Origin: DTKY01 sp037440765
GTDB taxonomy: Bacteria; Acidobacteriota; Terriglobia; Bryobacterales; Bryobacteraceae
DNA: 51,498 nt
Reading direction: 5' to 3'
Assembly: GCA_037440765.1 (NCBI GenBank)
Contig: JBBITL010000029.1
Coordinates: 1-51,498 of the forward strand
Positions 41,233 through 49,020 of the stretch are shown in pieces. The translations under genes were made by a program, and so were the position numbers. The first letter of the stretch is position 1. The number at the start of each line of letters is the position of its first letter. Under the pieces are notes generated by a model. It saw only the letters and a program-made list of their open reading frames with translations, did not search any database and was not told the origin of the DNA.

Positions 41233-43751
41233 GACGCCGCACCCTCACGCTGGCCGGGTTGGTGACCCTCGCAGGGGTCTGCTGCCGCGTGAGCGGCGGG
41301 ATGTGTTCTCCAACGCCGGCGGCGCCGGGCGGGGAAGCGAAGACAGCCACGCTCGCCTTCGCCGGAATTCAGGCGCCTTCTCAAGTGGCCGCCTTCGCGA
41401 AGTTCGAGATCACGTTCAACGTCCAAGGCAGCGTGGCGGGCAACCCCCAACTTCCTTATAGCCCCGCCCCGCCGGCCGGCGTGGACCTCCGCCAGGAACG
41501 ATACCAGGGAATCAGCGTGGACGCCGAGTTCAGTCCGGACGACTGGAGGACCACTTACCGGCAACCCGCGTTCGTGTACCAGGAGTACTCCGTCGGCGGC
41601 GCTCGCGCAAACCTGCAAGGCGGCATGCTGCCATGGCTGCACCCCACGGGCAACTCCGTCTGGAAGGTGCGGTTTGCGCCGAACGTTGCGGGCAGGTGGC
41701 AGTACCGGCTGACTGCCACCGATGCCTGCGGCTCGGGCCAGACGCCGCCGAGGGCGTTCAACGTCCAGCCGTCCTCCGGGCGAGGCTTCGTTCGGGTGAG
41801 CCGCAAGGACCCCAGGTACTTCGAGTTCGACGACGGAGGCGTGTTCCTCTCTCCCGGGCTTCAGTCCTCCGTTCAAATCAGCGATCCGCCAAGCCTGGTG
41901 GCACGCGAGTTTGCGGCTCTCCAGTCCAACAGGATCAGCTTCCTGCGGGTCTGGATCAGCAGCCTGTACGGCGCGGCATGGCTCAGATGGCGTGACAGCC
42001 GGAACATACACGACGGCTACCTGCCCAGGGCCGGGTTACTCCCTTTTCGTGACCCGGGCCGCTCGCAGGACCTGATGACGCTGCACCTCAAGTACCCGCC
42101 GGACTGGTTTGGCGCCTGCTACGCGGACTCGGGAGGCGTCGCCCTCGCCGTGAACCCGAACGCCTCCTACCTGGTTTCGGTCAGGTACTGGGGTGAGGGC
42201 ATCAAAGGCCCGCGGACCCTGCCTGGCGGGCGTTACGGCCTGGTCGCCAGAATCTCCGACCCTCCGCAGGCCGGCTGCTCTGGCGAAGGCGCACCGGTCA
42301 CCGGCTACGGCGGCAACACCTCGGACTGGCAGACGGTGCAGGGGGTGTGGAACTCAGGGGAAAGGAACTTCCTCCCGCGGCTCAGCCTCAGCCTGGAGAA
42401 CGTGGTCGAAGGCCGGGCCTATGTCGCCTCCGCCTCGGTGCGGGAACTGCTTCCTGACGGCGGCCTCGGCCCGGAAATCCTGGAGGAGCACTCGATGCAG
42501 TACGAGTCGTACTTCCCGGACCGCGCGCTCCGGGCCATGGACGACTATCTGGAACTGGCGGAGAAGTACGGGATCTATCTCAAGGTTGTCTTGATGGAAA
42601 AGAACGACCTTATCTATTACAAGCTGGATGATGACGGAACATTTGTGATCGCAGGGGAGCCGGACAACGCCACCGGTTTCTACGGCCTGGGCCGCGGTCT
42701 GAACAAGACGCGCTGGCTACAGCGCGCCTGGTGGCGGTACGTCGTGGCAAGGTGGGGCTATTCGGCCAACATCCACTCCTGGGAACTGGTCAATGAAGGC
42801 GATACCTACCTGGAGAGGCACTGGCAGATGGCGGACGAGTTGGGCAAATTCATGCGCTGCGAGGTGTTCGGGGTGAGCGCGGGAGCTGGCGACGGCGCCG
42901 GGTGTGCTTTCGAGCACCCCAACCGCCACATGGTGACAACCTCGTTCTGGGCAGGTTTCCCGGGCTACTCGACAGCGACTGGCCAGGGTTTCTGGGGAAA
43001 CCGGAAATACCCGAACCTGGACTATGCCGACGTTCACGCCTATGTCGCGACCAGCCACGCTCCGGCGGCGGACAAAGCCGCGATGGAATCGGACGCGGCT
43101 TACTACCACCTCTGGCACAGCAAGGAGTTTGCGTCCTGGGGGCTGAAGTTCCCGGTGGTGCGGGGCGAGGCCGCCTTGGTGCCCCGCGGCGGGAGCACCG
43201 ACGACTACGCGGGTCTCGGCTTGCAGTCGGACGCGGACGGCACCTGGTACCGCAACTTCCTGTGGGCTTCCCTCGACAGCGGGGCGCTTTACGAGATCTA
43301 CTGGTACGGCATTCCTCACGTTTATGATCCTGGGCGGTACGACCACCGGGCACTTTCCCGGCGCCTTCAGGAGTTCCTCGAAGACGTGCCGCTCAACAAC
43401 GGGCATTATCAGGGACTGGACGCCGAGGTCTCTGCGGACGGCCTGCGCGTGGTCGGGCAGAAGGATGTTTTGAACGGACGGGCGCACCTCTGGATCCAGA
43501 ACAAGGCGCACACCTGGAAGAACGTAACGGGTGGTGTGAGGATCGCTCCCGTTTCCGCCTGCATCCGCATTGGCGGCTTCCAGCCGGACCGCCTTTACCG
43601 CCTGGAGTGGTGGGATACCCACCGGAAGGACGGTCAGGCGCCCTCCAGGACCGGGACCGTGGCCGGCAGCGACGGCGTACTCACCGTGCCGGTGCAGAAC
43701 CTTATTTCCGATGTGGCCGTGAAGGTCGCTCCCGCCGTACGCTCGCTGTAG
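41229..43751 (+). CDS. Secreted DUF5060-type glycoside hydrolase
   Basis: 840 residues with an N-terminal signal region (RRRTLTLAGLVTLAGVCC, then G, possibly a lipoprotein-type cysteine at 18-19). A beta-sandwich of DUF5060 type covers about residues 45-180 (AKFEITFNVQG, then VWKVRFAPNVAGRWQYRLTA). A TIM-barrel hydrolase follows: FLRVWISSLYG, IYLKVVLMEKNDLIY, HSWELVNEGD with E523 as the likely acid/base, YADVHAYV and VVRGEAAL with E647 as the likely nucleophile. The barrel is split by a carbohydrate-binding-like insert (about 280-410). The C-terminus is a beta domain. It is likely to act outside the cell on a polysaccharide, possibly the product of this locus. Start overlaps the deoB stop. 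Substrate not known. Confidence 0.82.
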   Translation: MRRRTLTLAGLVTLAGVCCRVSGGMCSPTPAAPGGEAKTATLAFAGIQAPSQVAAFAKFEITFNVQGSVAGNPQLPYSPAPPAGVDLRQERYQGISVDAEFSPDDWRTTYRQPAFVYQEYSVGGARANLQGGMLPWLHPTGNSVWKVRFAPNVAGRWQYRLTATDACGSGQTPPRAFNVQPSSGRGFVRVSRKDPRYFEFDDGGVFLSPGLQSSVQISDPPSLVAREFAALQSNRISFLRVWISSLYGAAWLRWRDSRNIHDGYLPRAGLLPFRDPGRSQDLMTLHLKYPPDWFGACYADSGGVALAVNPNASYLVSVRYWGEGIKGPRTLPGGRYGLVARISDPPQAGCSGEGAPVTGYGGNTSDWQTVQGVWNSGERNFLPRLSLSLENVVEGRAYVASASVRELLPDGGLGPEILEEHSMQYESYFPDRALRAMDDYLELAEKYGIYLKVVLMEKNDLIYYKLDDDGTFVIAGEPDNATGFYGLGRGLNKTRWLQRAWWRYVVARWGYSANIHSWELVNEGDTYLERHWQMADELGKFMRCEVFGVSAGAGDGAGCAFEHPNRHMVTTSFWAGFPGYSTATGQGFWGNRKYPNLDYADVHAYVATSHAPAADKAAMESDAAYYHLWHSKEFASWGLKFPVVRGEAALVPRGGSTDDYAGLGLQSDADGTWYRNFLWASLDSGALYEIYWYGIPHVYDPGRYDHRALSRRLQEFLEDVPLNNGHYQGLDAEVSADGLRVVGQKDVLNGRAHLWIQNKAHTWKNVTGGVRIAPVSACIRIGGFQPDRLYRLEWWDTHRKDGQAPSRTGTVAGSDGVLTVPVQNLISDVAVKVAPAVRSL

Positions 43752-43809
43752 GTCTTTGTTATCGCCCCACGCTTACTCTAAACATGAGCTTCAGGAGTGG
43801 ACACCCAAT

Positions 43810-45171
43810 ATGAAAGTATGTATCGTCGGAACCGGATACGTCGGTCTGACCACCGGCACATGCCTGGCGTGGCTGGGGCACGAAGTAACGTGCATCGACG
43901 CTGACCAGTCGAAAGTCAACATGCTGAAGGCGGGCAAGTGCCCGATCTACGAGCCGTACCTAGAGCAGATGTTGCAGGATATGCTGCCTCGCATGCGGTT
44001 CGCCGTCGAGAGCCCGGAAGCCATCTCAGAGGCGGACGTTGTTTTCATCGCCGTTGGCACGCCGCCGCATCCGAAAGGCGGGCCGGACCTGAGTTACCTT
44101 CGGGAAGCGGCCGAAACCGTCGGGCGGCACCTGGATTCGCACTTCACCGTGGTCGTCAACAAGTCCACCGTGCCGATTGGCAGCGGCAACTGGGTGGGCG
44201 CCCTGGTAAGAGAATCCTACCGGGGAAACGGCAGCCGGTCGCAAGACCACTTTGCCGTTGCCTCGAACCCGGAGTTCCTTCGGGAGGGCGCGGCGATCTT
44301 CGACACCCTCTACCCTGATCGCGTCGTGCTCGGCTCAGACGACTCGAGGGCAATTGGAATGCTCTATGCCCTCTACCGGCCGGTGCTGGAGCAGACGTTC
44401 GTTCCGCCGCCGAACGTGCCCCGTCCGGAGCACCTGGGCGCGGTCCCCGTCATTACGACAGACCTGGCTTCCGCCGAGCTCATCAAGTACGCGGCGAACG
44501 CTTTCCTGGCCCTCAAGATCAGCTACATCAACGAGATCGGACACCTGGCGGAGAAGGCCGGCGCGGACATCTCGCAAGTGGCCAAGGGCATCGGATTGGA
44601 CGCCCGGATCGGGACGCGTTTCCTCCAGCCCGGCATCGGATGGGGCGGGTCGTGCTTCGGCAAAGACACGGCGGCGCTGATCTCGACCGCCGGGGAGTAC
44701 GGAGTGCCGATGCAGATCGTCGCCGCGGCGCGTGAAGTCAACTGTCACCAGCGCGAGCGGGTTATCGAAAAACTGCTGGGAGAGCTCAAGATCCTCAAGG
44801 GCCGCACGATAGGGCTGCTCGGCCTCGCGTTCAAACCGAACACGGACGATCTGCGCGAGGCGCCCGCGCTATCCATCGTTCAGAACCTGCTGGACCGGGA
44901 CTGCAAGGTTAAAGCCCACGACCCGGCGGCCATGCGGCGCTTCCGCGCCGAGTATGCCGGTGTGCCTCTGGCTCTCTGCGAGAACCCGGAGGAGGTTGTC
45001 CGCGACTCTGACGCGGTGGTCCTGGTAACCGACTGGCAGGAGTACCGCGACCTGCCCTGGAGTGAACTTGCAGGAACCATGCGCAAGCCGGTTTTGCTGG
45101 ATGGGCGCAATTTTCTCTCGCGGTCTCAGATGGAGGCCGCCGGGTTCACGTACCTGTCCTTTGGGGCATGA
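43810..45171 (+). CDS. ugd: UDP-glucose 6-dehydrogenase
   Basis: 453 residues. MKVCIVGTGYVGLTTGTCLA is the NAD-binding start, AVGTPPHPKGGPDLSYL and NKSTVPIGSGN the central motifs, SNPEFLREG the substrate loop, and Cys282 in GWGGSCFGKD the catalytic thiol. LLGLAFKPNTDDLREAPAL opens the C-terminal UDP-binding domain. It oxidises UDP-glucose to UDP-glucuronate, giving an acidic sugar donor. ATG 43810 follows AGGAG (43793-43797) by 12 bases. The 58-base spacer before it contains a weak TTGTTA-17-TAAACA pattern (43756-43784) that could be an internal promoter, though the match is poor. This is the last recognised gene of the + strand polysaccharide run. Confidence 0.95.
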   Translation: MKVCIVGTGYVGLTTGTCLAWLGHEVTCIDADQSKVNMLKAGKCPIYEPYLEQMLQDMLPRMRFAVESPEAISEADVVFIAVGTPPHPKGGPDLSYLREAAETVGRHLDSHFTVVVNKSTVPIGSGNWVGALVRESYRGNGSRSQDHFAVASNPEFLREGAAIFDTLYPDRVVLGSDDSRAIGMLYALYRPVLEQTFVPPPNVPRPEHLGAVPVITTDLASAELIKYAANAFLALKISYINEIGHLAEKAGADISQVAKGIGLDARIGTRFLQPGIGWGGSCFGKDTAALISTAGEYGVPMQIVAAAREVNCHQRERVIEKLLGELKILKGRTIGLLGLAFKPNTDDLREAPALSIVQNLLDRDCKVKAHDPAAMRRFRAEYAGVPLALCENPEEVVRDSDAVVLVTDWQEYRDLPWSELAGTMRKPVLLDGRNFLSRSQMEAAGFTYLSFGA

Positions 45172-45332
45172 TGCCGGGGCGCAAACAGACGAGGCCGCGG
45201 GCGGTGTTCCGGCTCAGCCTGGAAGTCCATGAGCGGCACACGGGCCGCATCGAGGACGCTCACATGATCCTCTGCCACATGATCAGCTACTGTTTCATGG
45301 AGGAAGCTGTAGCCGGCCGCCAGTGCCCGTAG
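45171..45332 (+). CDS. Possible small ORF, 53 residues, unknown
   Basis: An ATG at 45171 shares a base with the ugd stop (TGATG) and opens a 53-codon frame ending at TAG 45330-45332, ten bases before the convergent stop of the regulator gene. The product is basic at the N-terminus and has a Met/His/Cys-rich centre (HMILCHMISYCFMEEA). I recognise no family. The coupling geometry with ugd is the only support; it may equally be chance open sequence in the convergent spacer. Confidence 0.22.
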   Translation: MPGRKQTRPRAVFRLSLEVHERHTGRIEDAHMILCHMISYCFMEEAVAGRQCP

Positions 45333-45341
45333 ACGGCACGC

Positions 45342-46560
45342 TCAAACGGGAGCATGGTCGCTGCCAGGCTCGAAAATGCCCAGCTTCTTCATCTTGTAGA
45401 GCAGGGCCTTGTAGTCCACTCCGAGCAACCCGGCGGCCTTCTTGCGGTTCCAGTAGGTTGTCTGCAGGGCCGTGCGGATTGCCTGCTCCTCCTGCGCCAG
45501 CTTGGCCTGCTCCGCCTGCTTGAAGACAGAACAAGCGCCAGGGTCGCAGTCTGTGAAGGAGACGGCGGCAGGTTCCGCGCTCCCCCAGCGGTTCCCGCAC
45601 GGCCTTGCGTTGATGCTCGGGGCGCTAAACTCGCGCAGCAACGCCTCCTGGTCCTGGAGGACGGACAGCCTGTGTACGGCATTCTCCAGTTCGCGGATGT
45701 TCCCGGGCCAGTCGTAAGCGAGGAAACGCTGCATGAGATGGGGGCTGACTTGAGGAATTTCCGAGCCCTCGGATGCATGCTTGGCCAGGAAATGTCCGAC
45801 CAGGGCGGGTATCTCGTCCTTTCTTTCCCTCAATGGCGGGATTGTGAGTTGAATGACGTTAAGGCGGTAGTACAGATCCTGGCGAAAGCGGTTCTCCTGG
45901 ACAGCCCGCTCCAGGTCGCAGTNNNNNNNNNNNNNNNNNNNNNNNNNNNNNNNNNNNNNNCCGCTGGAACACGGAGTCCTGTAGAACGTGAAGGAGCTTC
46001 GCCTGAAGTCTGAAGTCCATTTCACCCATTTCGTCCAGCAGCACCGTCCCGCCTTCTGCCTGCTCAAAAAGCCCCGGTTTGCTCTTGTACGCCCCGGTGA
46101 ACGCTCCCCTCTCGTAACCGAACAACTCGCTCTCGAGCAACTCCGCGGGCAGCGCCGCGCAGTTCAGCTTCAGGAACGGCCGGCTGGCACGCGGCGATAG
46201 CGCATGGATTTCGCGTGCGATCACTTCCTTCCCTACGCCGCTCTCACCACGGACCAGCACCGGCGCCTTGGATCGGGCGATGCGCGGGAGCGAGGCCCTG
46301 ATCGCCTGCATTGCCGGGTTGGGCTCCACTAGCCGCCCGCGCCGCGCATCCGTCCGGGAGACGGACCGCCGCTCACTGTGGCCGTTGACCGGTGTGACGG
46401 CGGGGCCGGCTGGCGCGCTCAGCAACCCGTACCGCTCAGCGTCCTCAAATGGCGCCGCAGCAACTGCGGCTTCCCCTATATCTCTGCTGCTTGTGTCCCC
46501 GCCGGTTATGCGCACATTGTGATCATCATCGACATCTGAGCCCTCTCCGGAACTTCTCAC
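45342..46560 (-). CDS. Sigma-54-dependent activator without receiver domain, interrupted by an assembly gap
   Basis: Read on the minus strand from GTG 46560, which has a perfect AGGAGG six bases upstream (46567-46572); ATG 46590 and GTG 46620 are weaker in-frame alternatives. About 80 N-terminal residues are acidic and Ala-rich with no receiver, PAS or GAF domain. The AAA+ core has Walker A GESGVGKE (105-112), the sigma-54 contact loop GAFTGA (152-157), GGTVLLDEMGEMD as Walker B, and, past the 38-base N gap, DLYYRLNVIQLTIPPLRERKDEI and YDWPGNIRELENAV. A Fis-type helix-turn-helix (NRKKAAGLLGVDYKALLYKMKKLG) ends the protein. The frame changes across the gap, so one gene is shown with the true gap size unknown. 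It probably regulates the adjacent polysaccharide genes. Confidence 0.88.
45923..45960. other. Assembly gap (38 N)
   Basis: A run of N inside the AAA+ domain of the sigma-54 activator. By family comparison about 19 residues between the FQR and NCDLE segments are missing (near 57 bases). The minus-strand frame differs on the two sides, consistent with a mis-sized gap rather than a real frameshift. Confidence 0.95.
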
Positions 46561-46566
46561 AAGCGT

Positions 46567-46572
46567 CCTCCT
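46567..46572 (-). promoter_or_regulatory. Strong Shine-Dalgarno deciding the regulator start
   Basis: On the minus strand this reads AGGAGG, followed by six bases and GTG at 46560. The in-frame ATG at 46590 and GTG at 46620 have no comparable site, so 46560 is preferred as the start of the sigma-54 activator. Confidence 0.6.
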
Positions 46573-46715
46573 CTGAATCTTACTCTCCATTGTACCCAAA
46601 GACGGTGGTTCTGGCTCCACAAAATCGCACAGTTGGGCAACTTCTTGTCATAGTAGATTCAGTACTTATGGCTTTTCGATCTGTTTGTCCGATTTAGTGC
46701 TTGGTCCTATTTCTC

Positions 46716-46737
46716 ACGTCGTCCCGGCGTGCGACGT
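46716..46737. promoter_or_regulatory. Inverted repeat, possible operator
   Basis: ACGTCG, ten bases, CGACGT: a perfect 6-bp dyad with a 22-bp span, suitable for a dimeric regulator. It sits in the intergenic region between the divergent activator (start 46560) and the secreted glycosidase (start 46848), where base composition falls well below the surrounding GC level. No -24/-12 sigma-54 promoter was found here. Binding by the neighbouring Fis-type activator is only a guess. Confidence 0.3.
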
Positions 46738-46847
46738 AATCGCGGAAGGCTGCGGCAGCAGCGCAACCGCTGCACACCCGTGGCATCCCTACTGGTGGCA
46801 ATTGCAGGCCTGTGCCAGCGAGGGGCAACCCCGCAAAGGAGGCGCGC

Positions 46848-48953
46848 GTGCTGAACTGGCTGTATTTGATTGTGATAGAGGCGTTTTGCGTACTGATGCT
46901 TTCTCAGCCGCAGGTGGCAGCGCCCCTTACGGTGAAAGCGGCGGCAGCCGCGCAGGTAGTCCCGTCAATGCGCCTCTCGGCGGACGGCAAGTACCTGGTC
47001 AACCCCCAGGGGGAACCGGTGCTCATCGCTGGCGATTCGCCCTGGAGCCTCATCACCCAGGTTAGCCTGGAAGAAGCCGGCATTTACCTTTCCAACAGGG
47101 CGTTGAAAGGGATTAACTTAATAGTCGTAAATCTTATTGAAGCCAAGTTCTCATCGCGCGCGCCACGGAATTTCTATGGCCAGGCGCCGTTCGGGGCGGT
47201 CGGCGGCTTCTCCGCGCCGAACGAGGCTTACTTCGCTCATGCCGATGCCGTAATCAACCTCGCGGGAGAGAAAGGGATCACGGTGCTGCTCGCTCCCGTC
47301 TACCTTGGATATGACTGCGGCGACCAGGGTTGGTGCGCGCAGGTCAAGAACGCTTCTCTCAGCGAGATGCGAGCTTGGGGCCGTTACCTCGGGAATCGCT
47401 ACCGGAACGTCCCAAATATCATTTGGCTGATCGGGGGAGACACCGACCCGTTCGCCCATGGTGTAGCCGAGAAACTGCGGCAGGTGGTGGCCGGCATAAG
47501 GGAGTCGGACACTGGCCATCTGATGACGGCCCACACGGGGCCCGGGACGTCCGCGCAGGATATCTGGAGCGGCGAGGCGTGGCTGGACCTCAACACTGTG
47601 TATCACTACGGGATAGATCCTCTGCTCAGCATGGCGAAGGAGGAGTACACGCGGCCCAAAGCGCTCCCGCTGTTCATGATGGAATCGGCATACGAACGCT
47701 CGAACGATTCCACGCCGGCATCCCTCAGGCAGCAGGCCTACGGGGCTGTACTCTGGGGGGGCACGCTCGGGTCCGTGTTCGGCAATTGCCCGTTGTGGAG
47801 CATGGGCTACAACGCCGGATTCTGTCCGGAGGCGAACTGGAGGGACCAACTGGATTCGACCGGCTCAGTGCAGTTCGGGTATTTCGCATCGCTCATGAGG
47901 TTGCACCGCTACTGGCTGCTGGCGCCCGATCACGGCCATACAGTCCTGACTGAAGGATACGGTTCCGGTTCAAACCTGGCGGCCACGGCTCGCGCCACAG
48001 ACGGCTCGGTCATAGTCGCCTACATGCCCTCCGGGCGGCAGGTCACCGTCGACATGGGCAAGATCCTGGATCCGAAAGGGCAGGCGAAGTGTTCCTGGTA
48101 CAACCCCAGGACCGGCGCGGGCACTCCGATCGGGACTTTCCCCAACAGCGGGCGCAGGAGTTTTGCGCCGCCCGATGCTAACGACTGGGTTCTCGTTGTT
48201 GAGGCCGGCTCGGCCGGCCTGGCGAGGCCGCTGACGACGGTATCCGCCGCCAGCTTCGCTCGGACAGGGGAACTCGCCGCTGGTGTGATCGCCTCGGGTT
48301 ACGGTGACGGGCTGGCGCCCGGGGTTGAGCTTGCTCCCGCGGGCGGCCCGTTGCCGGAGAGTCTGGCGGGAACCTCCGTTGACATCACGGACGCCTGGGG
48401 AACTCACTATACCGCCCCGCTGTGGTTCGTCTCTCCTTCCCAGATCAATTTCCTGATGCCCGCAGGAACGCCGCCCGGCCCCGTCAACGTCGCCGTTGTG
48501 CGCCAGTCGGAAACCGTGGCCTCAGGGACATTGCAGATTGCAGCGGTGGCGCCTGGGCTATTCACCATGAATGCCAACGGCGAGGGCGTCCCGGCGGCGG
48601 TGGCCGTCTTCGTCAAGGAGGATGGATCGCAAACCTGGCGGTACGTCTTCGAGCCCGGGTGCGCGGTGGGCGCCTGCCAGCCGGTCCCGATCGAGATTGG
48701 TCCGCCGACCGGGCAAGTCTACCTGCAACTTTACGGTACTGGGATACGTGGGCGCAGTTCTCTGGAGGCGGTGGCTGCCAGCATCGGCGCGGTCCAGGCT
48801 CCAGTGCTGTACGCAGGCCCGGTGGCCGGGATGAGCGGCCTGGACCAGGTTAACGTCGGCCTGCCTCGATCGTTGCAGGGCAGCGGTCCGGTGGAGCTCG
48901 TGCTGACAGTTGACGGGAAGACAGCGAACCGAGTCACGGTGAGTGTTCAGTGA
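46848..48953 (+). CDS. Secreted DUF4038 (apiosidase-like) glycosidase with TIGR03437 C-terminal domain
   Basis: 701 residues from GTG 46848, chosen for the AAAGGAGG six bases upstream; GTG 46812 would add twelve residues and has no ribosome site. A signal peptide (LNWLYLIVIEAFCVLML) leads into a DUF4038/GH140-like TIM barrel: GDSPWSLITQVSLEEAGIYL, IIWLIGGDTDP with D198, MTAHTGPGTSAQD, and LFMMESAYE with E279. D198 and E279 sit at the positions expected for the catalytic pair. A small beta domain follows (to about residue 455). From about residue 462, VSAASFARTGELAAGVIASG begins a domain matching TIGR03437, a repeat type largely confined to Solibacter-like Acidobacteriota. It is likely exported and active on a plant-like or own polysaccharide; substrate unknown. 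It diverges from the sigma-54 activator. Confidence 0.85.
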   Translation: MLNWLYLIVIEAFCVLMLSQPQVAAPLTVKAAAAAQVVPSMRLSADGKYLVNPQGEPVLIAGDSPWSLITQVSLEEAGIYLSNRALKGINLIVVNLIEAKFSSRAPRNFYGQAPFGAVGGFSAPNEAYFAHADAVINLAGEKGITVLLAPVYLGYDCGDQGWCAQVKNASLSEMRAWGRYLGNRYRNVPNIIWLIGGDTDPFAHGVAEKLRQVVAGIRESDTGHLMTAHTGPGTSAQDIWSGEAWLDLNTVYHYGIDPLLSMAKEEYTRPKALPLFMMESAYERSNDSTPASLRQQAYGAVLWGGTLGSVFGNCPLWSMGYNAGFCPEANWRDQLDSTGSVQFGYFASLMRLHRYWLLAPDHGHTVLTEGYGSGSNLAATARATDGSVIVAYMPSGRQVTVDMGKILDPKGQAKCSWYNPRTGAGTPIGTFPNSGRRSFAPPDANDWVLVVEAGSAGLARPLTTVSAASFARTGELAAGVIASGYGDGLAPGVELAPAGGPLPESLAGTSVDITDAWGTHYTAPLWFVSPSQINFLMPAGTPPGPVNVAVVRQSETVASGTLQIAAVAPGLFTMNANGEGVPAAVAVFVKEDGSQTWRYVFEPGCAVGACQPVPIEIGPPTGQVYLQLYGTGIRGRSSLEAVAASIGAVQAPVLYAGPVAGMSGLDQVNVGLPRSLQGSGPVELVLTVDGKTANRVTVSVQ

Positions 48954-48983
48954 CCTCGCCAGGATCGGCGGCGCTGAGTCCGC

Positions 48984-49012
48984 TTTCCAGTTCTGCCCGG
49001 CTGGGCTATACT
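48984..49012 (+). promoter_or_regulatory. Sigma-70-type promoter, near-leaderless
   Basis: TTTCCA (48984-48989), a 17-base spacer, then TATACT (49007-49012). The -10 matches five of six consensus bases and the -35 four of six. Transcription would begin near 49018-49020, at or just before the GTG start codon at 49021, and no ribosome-binding site precedes that codon. This suggests a leaderless mRNA for the MBL-fold gene. Confidence 0.5.
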
Positions 49013-49020
49013 GATGCACC

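Larger units (their letters stand above)
46561..46847. other. Divergent intergenic region (287 bp)
   Basis: The longest gene-free stretch in the window. Its left half (about 46580-46715) is visibly richer in A and T than the rest. A TTGTCA hexamer followed about 16 bases later by TATGGC is a weak promoter-like pattern toward the glycosidase. The right half holds small dyads: GCAGCG-CAAC-CGCTGC (46758-46773), the palindrome GCAATTGC (46798-46805) and GGGG-CAA-CCCC (46822-46832) just ahead of the ribosome site AAAGGAGG (46835-46842). No RNA gene or riboswitch is recognised. Confidence 0.5.

Noticed and set aside
43756..43784. Promoter TTGTTA-17-TAAACA before ugd
   Set aside because: Spacing is right, but the -10 hexamer matches only three of six consensus bases; mentioned within the ugd entry but not called as a feature.
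46561..46847. Sigma-54 (-24/-12) promoter near the activator
   Set aside because: TGGCA occurs near 46781 and 46796, but no GC element follows at the required spacing, so I do not call one.
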